Assembly: GCA_013696745.1 (NCBI GenBank)
Contig: JACCXZ010000032.1
Coordinates: forward strand, 1-35,935
DNA: 35,935 nt
Source: Nocardioidaceae bacterium
Lineage (GTDB): Bacteria; Actinomycetota; Actinomycetes; Propionibacteriales; Nocardioidaceae
Direction of reading: 5' to 3'
Both the position numbers and the translations under genes were made by a program. Numbering within the stretch: the first letter of the stretch is position 1; each line of letters starts with the position of its first letter. The notes beneath the pieces were generated by a model, which did no database searches, had not been told where the DNA came from, and saw only the letters and a program-made list of their open reading frames with translations. This document shows positions 19,401 through 27,933 of the stretch, one piece after another.

Positions 19401-19720
19401 GTCGCGGACGCGAGCCTGTCCAGCGCCCCCCGAATCCTCGCGTCGAGCTCGCCGGCTGCCTTGTTGGTGAAGGTCAGCCCGAGAAACTCGCAGGGGCGGA
19501 CCCGGCCGGTGCCGACCAGCCACACCACGCGCGCGGTCATCACCGTGGTCTTGCCGGACCCGGCACCGGCGACTACCACGCCCGGCTCGAGAGGTGCGGT
19601 GACGATCCGCATCTGCTCGTCGCTCATGTCGATCCCGAGCACGTCGCGCAGCTGATCGGGATCGCGCAGCACCGGGCGCGGCCCGGACACCGATGGTGAC
19701 AGGACAGCCGGCTCAGTCAT
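16424..19720 (-). CDS. adnB: UvrD-like helicase/RecB-nuclease fusion, AdnB-type DNA end-resection subunit
   Basis: Walker A VVAGAGSGKTTVMTARVVWL; C-terminal RecB-type nuclease GTRFHSWVESH...TGRIDAVYPTADGFEVIDWKTGR...LQLAIYRLAW; 8-bp overlap with adnA. Confidence 0.9.
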   Translation of the reverse strand: MTEPAVLSPSVSGPRPVLRDPDQLRDVLGIDMSDEQMRIVTAPLEPGVVVAGAGSGKTTVMTARVVWLVGTGRVRPCEFLGLTFTNKAAGELDARIRGALDRLASATRTTRTTRTARFDEELAEPTVSTYHAYAGGLLTEHGLRLGFEPGLRVVSDATRFQLAARVVTGSSHPVERLSGNLSTVVTAILSLDAQLQDHLVSVQQLREHDRALRETLQQQPFGKSGKPLVKINEAVATSCERDELLELVLAYRALKADEEIAEFSDQMAAGARLAIECPEVGLSERARFKAVLLDEYQDTSVSQRRMLQGLFSGGPGQDGRGHAVTAVGDPCQAIYGWRGASVDNIDDFGVHFPQRDGMAAPTYPLMVNRRCAVRVLEAANRLAGPLYAAHQGAEQLCVRAGAPQGGITLALHESVVDEIAWAPGAVRRMRADLSRTGPPARWSDIAVLVRNRAELAELTGALRRSGIPAEVVGLSGLLSQPEVADVVATLRVVCDLTANAALLRLLTGPRWRVGVRDLALLGERSEELVRGGAGPVGNDLAAALDAAVVGIDPSEVASLSDALADPGDKAYSPQARARFAVLAAELSMLRRAAGEPLSDLVRRVVLTLGLDVELAASSSPDAHQAADNVALLLETVADFAAHDPFASVHGLVAYLDAEALYNRGMTLAEPSGSDSVKLLTVHAAKGLEWRGVLLPFLSARVFPSAKARSRWQWSAQDVPWPLRGDRRRLPVLAEWSTRGINDYSAQCREHAELEERRLVYVAVTRAKELLVGSGHWWGRTQATPRGPSPYLLELHGAVDPQTDVAPWHAEAPVDGSRNPVLESATPVRFPGSLDEDRIARRQVAADAVRAAMDEPTGPLGADRSPESEEVRQAVRVETGLDLAALDSEIAQLVNEAEAAARGRVQVELPPSLSTTTVQRLRDDPAGLARDFARPMPRLPSPAARFGTRFHSWVESHVGQQSLLDPADLPGRADTDITDHEDLELLKKSFAEGPFGDRVPHAVEAGFTLLLAGQVVTGRIDAVYPTADGFEVIDWKTGRRQDADPLQLAIYRLAWAEMHGLPLQAVSAGFYYVRDAEVVRPAGLPDRAGIEELFRRAAG

Positions 19721-22700
19721 CGTCGTCCGCTGCGACCCGACGGTCGACCGAGAGCAGCGAGGCGCCCGCGGCCTGGGCCGGACAACAGCTGGTGAAGTCG
19801 CACGAGCGACAGTGGCTGCCCGTCGTGGCGGCGAAGTCCTCGGCCCGCACGGTCGCGACCACCGATGCCAGCTGCTCCTCGGCGAACGAGTTCTCGGTCA
19901 ACGACGGCTGGTGCTGAACCTTCGTCGCACCGCGCACCGACGTGCGCAGCTGAACCAGCTCGGCGCCAGCGAGGCGGGTGGGGCCGGGCACCAGCTCGTC
20001 GACCGCACCGTGCCGCACGGCGAGCTGGTAGACGCCGAGCTGGGGGTGCTCGGCGATGTCGGAGCTCTTGGGAGCCTGCCGCCCGGTCTTGAAGTCCACC
20101 ACGACCACCCGTCCGTCGGCGTCGACCTCCACCCGGTCCATCGACCCACGCAGCACGACCGGCTGACCGGCCACCGCGAAGTCGACCTCGAACGCGTGCT
20201 CGGCGGCGAGTGGCTCACGTCCGCGGTCGGCCAGGTGCCAGGAGACGAACCGCTCGAGTGCGGCCTCGGCCTCGACGCGCTCGGCCGCACCGGCCCAGGG
20301 CACGGCGAAATCCAGCTGGTGCCACACCCGGTCCAAGCATGCCCGCAGCTGCGCCGGCTCGGCGTCCACGTCGCCCGCCGTCACCGCCGCCACCAGCGCA
20401 TGCACGACGCTGCCGAAGCCGGTGGCGGTGGTCTGTGCGGTGGCGCCGCCGGCCTCGCGCCCGAGGAACCAACGCAACGCGCAGCTCGAGACGGCGTCCA
20501 CCGAGCTGGCCGACAATGCGAGGGCGGCATCCACCGGGCGTACGGGCACCTCGGACTCACTCGGCGGCAGGACGCCCCACCAGCGGTCTGGGTCGGCTGC
20601 CGGCACCAGTGCGCCGGCGGGAGCCGGCAGTGCGCCGATGGTGGCGATCCGGCGGGCCAGGGCCACTTGTACCTCCGGGTCATCGGTCGCCTCCACCTGA
20701 CGGCGCAGCTCCCCCAGCAACCCACGCAGTGACAGCGGGCGACGCGGGCGGCCCCGGGCGGCGTCCCGCAGGCGTTCGACCGCGGTTGGCTCCTGCGCAT
20801 TCACTGCTCCGGGCCCGGGCTCGACCAGCTCGGTCAGGAAGCGGGAGGGCTGGTCGCCGTCGTCGCCCTGACTGGCCACGGCGGTCAGGACGACACGTTG
20901 CCGGGCCCGGGTCACCGCGACGTAGAACAGTCGACGCTCCTGCGCCAGCAGGGCAGCTCGCGACGGCGACGCGGGCGCCTGGTCGCCTCCCTCGAGCAGG
21001 CGGTCTGCCTGCAGCAGCGATCCGCGGTGCCGTACGTCGGGCCACACGCCTTCCTGGACGCCGGCCACCACGACCACCCGCCACTGCAGCCCCTTGGAGC
21101 GGTGAGCGGTGAGCAGCCGGACTGCCGGGGTTCGGCGGGTGCCGAGGTCGGCAAGGCTCTGACCCGGGATCTGGTGGGCGTCGATCTCGTCCAAAAAGGC
21201 CCGCACACCGCGCCGTTGCTGCCGCTCCTGTGCCCGCGCCGCCTGGTCGAACAGGCTGCACACGGCGTCGAGGTCGTGGTCGGCTCGCACGGCGCCGACT
21301 CCACCGGCATCCACCTCGGCGGCCAACCGGCGTGGCCACCGCGAGCCGGTCCACAGGTGCCACAGGACCCGCTCGACCGGCTCCCAGGCCTCGACCATGT
21401 CCGCCGCCTGCTCCAGCAGGGTCGCGAACCGGGCGACCGTCGCGGCCTCCGGGGAGCGCAGTCCCGTCACCACCGAGGAGTCGGTGACGGCCTCGGCCAG
21501 CAGGACCGAGGATGGCCGGTGGTCGTGGCGACGCAGCTGCTGGGCGAGCCGGCGGACCTGGCGCGGGTCCATCCGGCACAGCGGCGAGGTGAGCAGTGCC
21601 TCGGCGTCGAGGCGGGGCCCCAACGGCTCGGGTGCCACGCGCATCGCCACGATCTCGAGCACCGCCCGCACGGCCATGACAAGGGTCCTGACGGCTGGTT
21701 CGGCGTTCAGCGGGATCTCGTCACCGGCGACCTCGACCGGCACGCCGGCCGCGACGAGCGAGCGGCGCAGCCGCGGGATGGACCCGCTGGTTCGTACGAG
21801 CACCGCCATCTGCGTCCACGGCACTCCGTCGTCGAGGTGGGCGCGGCGCAGCAGGTCGGCGATGTTCTCCGCCTCGGCGGCGGGACTGGTGAAGGTGACG
21901 ACCTCGACCGTGCCGTCTGCGTGCGGCGGGTCCAGCGGCTGCGGTGAGCGGAACGCGGTCCGGGTGGCTTCGTCGAGGCCCGGTGGCAGCGGCAGCCGGG
22001 CGGCGACCGTACGGGAGGCGGCCAGGATCCGCGCTCCGAAGCGCCGGGTGCAGGACAGCGCCAAGACCGGTGCCGGTGTCCCCTCGCACGTCGGAAAGTC
22101 GGTGGGAAAGCCCAGGATGCCGCGGACGTCGGCGCCGCGGAAGGCGTAGATGGACTGGTCGGGGTCCCCGACGGCGACCAGGTCGCGGCCGTCGCCGGCG
22201 AGCCCGCGCAGCAGGCCGACCTGCGCCGGGTCGGTGTCCTGGTACTCGTCGACGACGACGAGCCCGAACTCCCGACGCAGCACCGCCTGGTGCTCGGGGG
22301 TGCCGGAGATCAGCCGGGCACGGTGCACGATCTCGGCGTGGTCGACGAGCCCCTGGCGATCCATCACCTGGAGGTACTCCTCGAGGAACCCTCCTGCCGC
22401 GACCCAGTCGGGGCGTTCGTGCGCCCGACCGGCCGCACTGAGCTGGTCGGGGTCCAGACCGAGCGCGCGCACCTGCGCGAGCATCCGGGACAGCTCCGGA
22501 GCCATGCCCTTGGCCGTGACCGCGGCCCGCAGGCTGCGCGGCCAGGTTTGCGGCCCGTCCTCGAGGCTGCCGTCGAGCAGCTCCCGGATGCGCACGTCCT
22601 GCTCGGCCGCGCTCAGCAGCTGCAGGGGCGACGTGTAGTCCGCAGCGTCACTGAAGCGCCGGACCAGCGCGTAGCAGAAGGAGTGGAACGTGGTGGCCGT

Positions 22701-22985
22701 CGGCGGGGCGGAGCTCTGGCCGAGTCGCGCGAGGATCGCCGAGCGCAGCTGATCGGCCGCCTTGCGGCTGAAGGTCAGGAGCAGCACCTGCTCGGCACGC
22801 AACCCACGGCGCTGCACCCGGTCGGCCACCAGCTCCACCAGGGTGGTCGTCTTGCCGGTGCCAGGACCGGCCAGCACCAGCAGCGGACCGCCGGGATGAT
22901 CAAGCACCGCACGCTGCGAGGCGTCCAGCTCCGGCGGGCCCGCCGGGGCGGTCGGGGGACGACGAAGCACGTACGAACGAGGCAT
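19713..22985 (-). CDS. adnA: UvrD-like helicase/RecB-nuclease fusion, AdnA-type DNA end-resection subunit
   Basis: Walker A LVLAGPGTGKTTTLVELVADRVQRRGL; nuclease VVVVDFKTGRQAP...QLGVYQLAV; C-terminal Cys cluster CRSCDFTSCCPAQ. Confidence 0.9.
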   Translation of the reverse strand: MPRSYVLRRPPTAPAGPPELDASQRAVLDHPGGPLLVLAGPGTGKTTTLVELVADRVQRRGLRAEQVLLLTFSRKAADQLRSAILARLGQSSAPPTATTFHSFCYALVRRFSDAADYTSPLQLLSAAEQDVRIRELLDGSLEDGPQTWPRSLRAAVTAKGMAPELSRMLAQVRALGLDPDQLSAAGRAHERPDWVAAGGFLEEYLQVMDRQGLVDHAEIVHRARLISGTPEHQAVLRREFGLVVVDEYQDTDPAQVGLLRGLAGDGRDLVAVGDPDQSIYAFRGADVRGILGFPTDFPTCEGTPAPVLALSCTRRFGARILAASRTVAARLPLPPGLDEATRTAFRSPQPLDPPHADGTVEVVTFTSPAAEAENIADLLRRAHLDDGVPWTQMAVLVRTSGSIPRLRRSLVAAGVPVEVAGDEIPLNAEPAVRTLVMAVRAVLEIVAMRVAPEPLGPRLDAEALLTSPLCRMDPRQVRRLAQQLRRHDHRPSSVLLAEAVTDSSVVTGLRSPEAATVARFATLLEQAADMVEAWEPVERVLWHLWTGSRWPRRLAAEVDAGGVGAVRADHDLDAVCSLFDQAARAQERQQRRGVRAFLDEIDAHQIPGQSLADLGTRRTPAVRLLTAHRSKGLQWRVVVVAGVQEGVWPDVRHRGSLLQADRLLEGGDQAPASPSRAALLAQERRLFYVAVTRARQRVVLTAVASQGDDGDQPSRFLTELVEPGPGAVNAQEPTAVERLRDAARGRPRRPLSLRGLLGELRRQVEATDDPEVQVALARRIATIGALPAPAGALVPAADPDRWWGVLPPSESEVPVRPVDAALALSASSVDAVSSCALRWFLGREAGGATAQTTATGFGSVVHALVAAVTAGDVDAEPAQLRACLDRVWHQLDFAVPWAGAAERVEAEAALERFVSWHLADRGREPLAAEHAFEVDFAVAGQPVVLRGSMDRVEVDADGRVVVVDFKTGRQAPKSSDIAEHPQLGVYQLAVRHGAVDELVPGPTRLAGAELVQLRTSVRGATKVQHQPSLTENSFAEEQLASVVATVRAEDFAATTGSHCRSCDFTSCCPAQAAGASLLSVDRRVAADDDD

Positions 22986-23178
22986 GCCGACACTTCAGCA
23001 GGCGGCTCCGACAGTCCCCGTAGGCCTGTCCGGTCGGGCCGGTCAGCTGTCACGCCAAGCGGCCCGGTTCCCTGCAACGCCGGACGCAGGTGCCGGGCCG
23101 CCCCGACATGGCAGAGACGGGACATGCAAACGACCGGACGTACGGGGGTTACGTCGCCCGCACGCCGCACCGGGCACG

Positions 23179-23967
23179 ATGGGTGCCGTGACGCAGCCCG
23201 CACCGCAGCCCGCACCGGCGTCCACGACGGACCGACGACGGATCGGCGCCGAGATCTGGATCGTGCTCGGTCTGTCGCTCGGCGCCTCGGCCGTGTACGC
23301 CGTGGTCAGCCTGATCGCGAAGCTGACGGCCGGACCACTGCGTGAGCAGACGGCCACGTTGAACGCCTCCCGCAGTCCCCGTGAGTACCTCGACCTCAGC
23401 TATCAGCTGCTCGGCATCGGCTTCGGTGTCGTACCGGTCATGCTCGCGCTCTACCTGCTGTGGACGCCCGCTCGTACGGCTCGTGCACGGATCGGTCTCG
23501 ACCTGCGCCTGCCGGGGGGTGACCTGGCGTACGGAGTCGTCCTGGCGGCCGTCATCGGCGTGCCGGGCATCGCGCTCTACCTGATCGGCCGGTGGCTCGG
23601 GGTGACGGCCACCGTGGTCCCGAGCGGGCTGGACGCGTACTGGTGGACGGTCCCGGTACTCATCCTGTCCGCGGTGCAGAACTCACTGCTCGAGGAGGTC
23701 GTGGTGGTGGGCTACCTCATGACCCGGCTGCGGGAGCTCGGCTGGACAGTCGGCGCGACGATCCTCACCAGTTCGCTGGTCCGCGGGTCCTACCACCTGT
23801 ACCAGGGCCTCGGCCCCGGCCTCGCCAACGCAGTGATGGGCGTGATCTTCGGCTACTGGTACCACCGCACGGGGCGGGTGATGCCGCTCGTCGTCGCGCA
23901 CACGATCCTGGACATCGTCGCGTTCGTCGGGTACGCCTACGTCAAGGACCTGGGGGTGCTGCAGTAG
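23179..23967 (+). CDS. CPBP family intramembrane glutamic endopeptidase
   Basis: LLEEVVVVGYLMTRL, SLVRGSYHLYQG, MPLVVAHTILDIVAF with multiple TM segments. Confidence 0.88.
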   Translation: MGAVTQPAPQPAPASTTDRRRIGAEIWIVLGLSLGASAVYAVVSLIAKLTAGPLREQTATLNASRSPREYLDLSYQLLGIGFGVVPVMLALYLLWTPARTARARIGLDLRLPGGDLAYGVVLAAVIGVPGIALYLIGRWLGVTATVVPSGLDAYWWTVPVLILSAVQNSLLEEVVVVGYLMTRLRELGWTVGATILTSSLVRGSYHLYQGLGPGLANAVMGVIFGYWYHRTGRVMPLVVAHTILDIVAFVGYAYVKDLGVLQ

Positions 23968-23974
23968 CGCGACG

Positions 23975-24304
23975 TCAGGAAGCCGGCGACCACGCCGCCC
24001 GTGCCATGTCGACGCGGGTGGCCCCGGCGTCACCGACGGCCCTACCTCGCAGAGCCGTCCCCTCGACCCGGTAGTGCTCCAGCGCCCGCCGCTCGTGGCT
24101 CGGCGGAAGGGATCCGTCCGTGCGAACGACCCGCCACCACGGGACCCCGCCCCCGTCGGTCGCCAGCACGTTGCCGACGCGTCGCGGCCCGCAGCGTCCG
24201 ACGTGGTCGGCGATCGCGCCGTAGGACATGACCCGGCCCGGCGGGATCCGTTCGACCAGGCTCAGCACGTCCTCGACGTACCGCTCGCGCTCCTCGGTGT
24301 CCAC
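23975..24304 (-). CDS. MGMT-family alkyltransferase-like (ATL) protein
   Basis: VERIPPGRVMSYGAIADHVGRCGPRRVGNVLATDGGGVPWWRVVRTDGSLPP; the PCHR active-site position reads PWWR (no catalytic Cys). GTG start at 24304. Confidence 0.85.
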   Translation of the reverse strand: MDTEERERYVEDVLSLVERIPPGRVMSYGAIADHVGRCGPRRVGNVLATDGGGVPWWRVVRTDGSLPPSHERRALEHYRVEGTALRGRAVGDAGATRVDMARAAWSPAS

Positions 24305-24332
24305 GGGGGCAGGGTCAGTGGCACGGCCGGCG

Positions 24333-25505
24333 TCAGTACGACGGCTGGCTCGGGTCGATCTGGTTGACCCAGGCCACGATGCCGCCGCCCACATGGACGG
24401 CGTCGGCAAAGCCTGCACCCTTGAGCACCGCGAGCGCCTCGGCCGAACGGGCACCGGACTTGCAGTGCAACACGACGGGCGTGTCCTGGCTCAGCCGGTC
24501 GAAGGCGTTGCCGTTGAGGAACTCGCCCTTGGGAATCAGGACGGCACCCGGGATCTGGTTGATCTCGTACTCGTTGGGCTCGCGGACGTCGACCAGCGTG
24601 AAGTCGCGGGTGCCCTCCGCACGCTCCTTGAGCATGTGCTCGAGCTGGACGACCGAGATCGTCGAGCCGGCGGCCGCGTCGGCTGCCTCGTCACTGATCG
24701 CCCCGCAGAAGGCCTCGTAGTCGATCAGCCCGGTGATGGGCTGACCGTTGGGGTCGCGGTTGACGGTGAGCTTGGTGTACTCCATCTCCAGCGCGTCGAA
24801 GACCATCAACTTGCCGACCAGGGGCTCCCCGATGCCGGTGATCAGCTTGATCGCCTCGTTGACCATGATCGAGCCGATCGACGCGCACAGGACACCCAGC
24901 ACGCCGCCCTCGGCGCACGAGGGCACCATGCCCGGCGGCGGCGGCTCGGGATACAGGTCGCGGTACTGCGGCCCGTGCTCCGCCCAGAAGACCGACACCT
25001 GTCCGTCGAACCGGAAGATCGAGCCCCACACGTACGGCTTGTTCAGCAGCACGGCGGCGTCGTTGACGAGGTACCGGGTGGCGAAGTTGTCGGTGCCGTC
25101 CACGATCAGGTCGTAGCCGGCGAAGATGTCCAGCACGTTGTCGTTGTCCAGGCGGGTGTCGTGCAGCACGACGTGGACGTACGGGTTGGTCTCGGTGATC
25201 GACTCCAGGGCCGAGACCGCCTTCGACTTTCCGATGTCGCTCTGGCCGTGGATGATCTGACGCTGCAGGTTGGACTCGTCGACCTCGTCGAACTCCACGA
25301 TGCCGAGCGTGCCGACTCCCGCCGCGGCGAGGTACAGCAGCGCCGGGCTGCCGAGTCCGCCGGCGCCGACGACGAGGACCCTGGCGTTCTTCAACCGCTT
25401 CTGGCCGGTCATGCCGACATCGGGGATGATCAGGTGACGGCTGTAGCGACGCACCTCGTCGGTGGTCAGCTCTGCGGCTGGTTCGACCAGCGGGGGCAAC
25501 GACAC
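24333..25505 (-). CDS. moeZ: Adenylyltransferase/sulfurtransferase MoeZ (ThiF/MoeB + rhodanese)
   Basis: RYSRHLIIPDVGMTGQKRLKNARVLVVGAGGLGSPALLYLAAAGVG; rhodanese loop LHCKSGARSAEAL; GTG start at 25505. Confidence 0.95.
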   Translation of the reverse strand: MSLPPLVEPAAELTTDEVRRYSRHLIIPDVGMTGQKRLKNARVLVVGAGGLGSPALLYLAAAGVGTLGIVEFDEVDESNLQRQIIHGQSDIGKSKAVSALESITETNPYVHVVLHDTRLDNDNVLDIFAGYDLIVDGTDNFATRYLVNDAAVLLNKPYVWGSIFRFDGQVSVFWAEHGPQYRDLYPEPPPPGMVPSCAEGGVLGVLCASIGSIMVNEAIKLITGIGEPLVGKLMVFDALEMEYTKLTVNRDPNGQPITGLIDYEAFCGAISDEAADAAAGSTISVVQLEHMLKERAEGTRDFTLVDVREPNEYEINQIPGAVLIPKGEFLNGNAFDRLSQDTPVVLHCKSGARSAEALAVLKGAGFADAVHVGGGIVAWVNQIDPSQPSY

Positions 25506-25634
25506 GTTCGACTCCTCCAGGCCATCGGACTGGGCCAGAGGCCCATGGGCTTTCACCGGGAACAACTCTCCCGACTCCACCGATGTTCCTTGCCCGCACC
25601 CGATGCCTGCAGCCCCGTCCCACACCGCGGACGG

Positions 25635-26703
25635 TTAGCCGCCGTTCCTCGTCCGGATCTCCAGCGTGGCCACCTCGCCGGTGCTGACGGTGACGAAGCC
25701 GATCCTCGGTCCAGTGACACCGGCCTCGGTGACGCGGACTCGGTACCGGCCCGGCATGAGGTCCACGACGCCGAACCAGCCGGAGCCGTCGGTCCGTGCG
25801 GTGCCGGCCAGGCCGCCACCGTGCTGGCGGAGGACCGTGATCGAGGCCTGGTCCAGCGGCGTACCGTCCCGGTCGACGGTGGTGCCGGCGAGGTGTCCGG
25901 TGGTGAGCTCCGTCTTCCAGTCCATCTCCGGCACGGCTGCAGGCTCGCTGAACAGCGACTCGGTGAGCGACTGCGCCAACCGGTCGCGCTCGGCATCCTT
26001 GACGGCCGGGTCGGTCGAGGCGGTGGCGGTCATCGAGGGGTTTGCGTAGGAGTAGCCGTTCCACCCGGCGACGCCTGCCGAGACCGCTGCCCGGGCCTGC
26101 ATCACCTCGGCGTACGGCCGGGTGTTCTCCCAGCCGCCGTACGTCTGCGGACCGACCGCGTACGTGATCCCGTTGACGCTCAGCCGGTCCGACGAGTCCC
26201 GCTGGTACATGGTGAGGTAGATCTGGCGCACCAGGGCGCTCACCTGGTCACGCCTCCACTGGCTGAACTCCTCGTCGTCGGCGGAGGGCACATCGCTGCG
26301 ACCGGTCTCCTCGGCGAGCCGCCGCAGCGACGTCTGCGAGTAGCCCAGTCGTTCTGGAAGGTTGGCGCTGTTGTAGTCGGGATAGCGGATGTAGTCGAGG
26401 TTGACGACGTAGTCCACGGCATCGGGGTGAGCGGGGTCGATGAAGGCATCGGTGCGCGGGTACAGCGCGTCGTTGCAGAAGCAGTCGCAGCGGCGGCCGA
26501 CCTGGACCACGAGAACGTTGGCGTTGGCGTCCTTCGCATCTGCGACGAGCTGATCCGCCTGGGCCGGCGAGTAGATGCCCCGGTTGAACGCGTCCACCCA
26601 GTAGCCGCGCCACTGCTCGGACTGCTCATCTGCGCCGACCGGGGCCGATCCCCAGTGTCGACAGCATCGCGACTGCGAGCACCGTGGTGAGGAACCTGCG
26701 CAT
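25635..26703 (-). pseudogene. GHL10/DUF187-like glycoside hydrolase, probably degraded (signal-peptide frameshift plus internal in-frame deletions)
   Basis: WRGYWVDAFNRGIYSPAQADQLVADAKDANANVLVVQVGRRCDCFCNDALYPRTDA matches the GHL10 barrel start, then abruptly FIDPAHPDAVDYVV|NLDYIRYPDYN and AEVMQ|ARAAVSAGVAGWNGYSYANP. ATG 26703 gives the signal peptide MRRFLTTVLAVAMLSTLGIGP in another frame from the body. Confidence 0.65.
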
Positions 26704-26738
26704 GGCACTCCCTGTGTAGCCAAAGGTCTAGAACATCA

Positions 26739-26774
26739 GACCATTGGTCACCTCAGGATGAAGAGGACATCCTG
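26739..26774. promoter_or_regulatory. Two dyad-symmetry elements upstream of the tetR gene (candidate operator)
   Basis: gacca-t-tggtc (26739-26749) and caggatg-N7-catcctg (26754-26774) in the divergent intergenic region. Confidence 0.4.
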
Positions 26775-26888
26775 TAAGGGGTGATTGCTGGATCGGTCCT
26801 CGCAGTTGCCGGGGTGCGGTTACGATTTGCGTCGTCCGTGTGCGCCAGGCGCGGGCGCGAGCTCGAGCACCCGGACCGTGAGGGACAT

Positions 26889-27557
26889 GTGACGCAGATC
26901 CGTGAGACGCCGCGCCGTGGCACCCGCCTGCCCCGCAGCGCACGACGCGCCCAGCTGCTCGACGCGGCTCTCGAGGTCTTCGTCACCAACGGCTACCACT
27001 CCGCGGCGATGGACGAGATCGCCGAGCGGGCAGGCGTGTCCAAGCCGGTGCTGTACCAGCACTTCCCCAGCAAGCTGGAGCTCTACATCGCGCTGCTGGA
27101 CACGTCCTGCGACGACCTGCTGCAGGGCGTTCGCGAGGCGCTCGACTCCGTACCCGCCAACAAGGAGCGGGTCACCGCCACGATGGCTGCGTTCTACGAC
27201 TACGTCGCCGGCGCCAAGGCGGCCTTCCGACTGGTCTTCGAGTCCGACCTGACCAACGACCCCCACGTACGCGAGCGGGTCGACCGGGTGACCAACGAGT
27301 CGGCCGCCCTGGTCGCCGAGGTGATCGCCGAGGACACCGCGCTGCCGGCCGAGGCAGCGAAGCTGCTCGCGGTCAGCCTCGTCGGCATGGCCCAGGTGAG
27401 CGCCCGCTACTGGGTGGCACACGAGGATTCCAGCCTCGACCAGGAGACCGCGGTGGCGCTGGTGAGCGGGCTGGCCTGGCGCGGGATCCGCGGCTACCCG
27501 CTGGGCGGTGAGCAGGCGCACGGCGTTCGGGAGCACGGGCGCCGCGCGCCGTCCTGA
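26889..27557 (+). CDS. TetR/AcrR family transcriptional regulator
   Basis: RRAQLLDAALEVFVTNGYHSAAMDEIAERAGVSKPVLYQHFPSKLELYIALLD; GTG start at 26889. Confidence 0.93.
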   Translation: MTQIRETPRRGTRLPRSARRAQLLDAALEVFVTNGYHSAAMDEIAERAGVSKPVLYQHFPSKLELYIALLDTSCDDLLQGVREALDSVPANKERVTATMAAFYDYVAGAKAAFRLVFESDLTNDPHVRERVDRVTNESAALVAEVIAEDTALPAEAAKLLAVSLVGMAQVSARYWVAHEDSSLDQETAVALVSGLAWRGIRGYPLGGEQAHGVREHGRRAPS

Positions 27558-27670
27558 CGCGGCTCCGCAGCAGGCCGCGAGGAATTCACCCCGTACTGCC
27601 GGGCTACGCTCGCGGCATCGTCGACACGGCCCCGTACCGGGGACGTGCGTCACGTCAGACAGGAGGCCTC

Positions 27671-27898
27671 GTGGAGGTCAAAATCGGTGTGCAGCACACC
27701 ACCCGCGACATCGTGTTCGACACCGAGCAGAGCCGTGACGACGTGGTCTCGGCCGTCACGAAGGCGCTCGGCGAGGACAGTGGCCTCATCTGCTTCGCGG
27801 ACACCAAGGGTCGTACGGTGCTGGTGCCGGCGGCCAAGCTCGCCTACGTCGAGGTGGGCGAGGAGACCTCGCGCAAGGTCGGTTTCGGCAAGCCCTGA
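27671..27898 (+). CDS. DUF3107 domain-containing protein
   Basis: 75 aa VEVKIGVQHTTRDIVFDTEQSRDDVVSAVTKAL...LVPAAKLAYVEVGEETSRKVGFG; aggagg SD before the GTG. Confidence 0.9.
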   Translation: MEVKIGVQHTTRDIVFDTEQSRDDVVSAVTKALGEDSGLICFADTKGRTVLVPAAKLAYVEVGEETSRKVGFGKP

Positions 27899-27933
27899 GC
27901 GCGACATCCAGAGCTGAGCGCGGATCGAGCGGT

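Noticed and set aside
18485-19699. 404-aa + strand ORF
   Set aside because: Antisense to adnB; no domain signal.
24228-26690. 820-aa + strand ORF
   Set aside because: Antisense to moeZ and the GHL10-like gene; Val/Gly/Asp/His-rich shadow frame.
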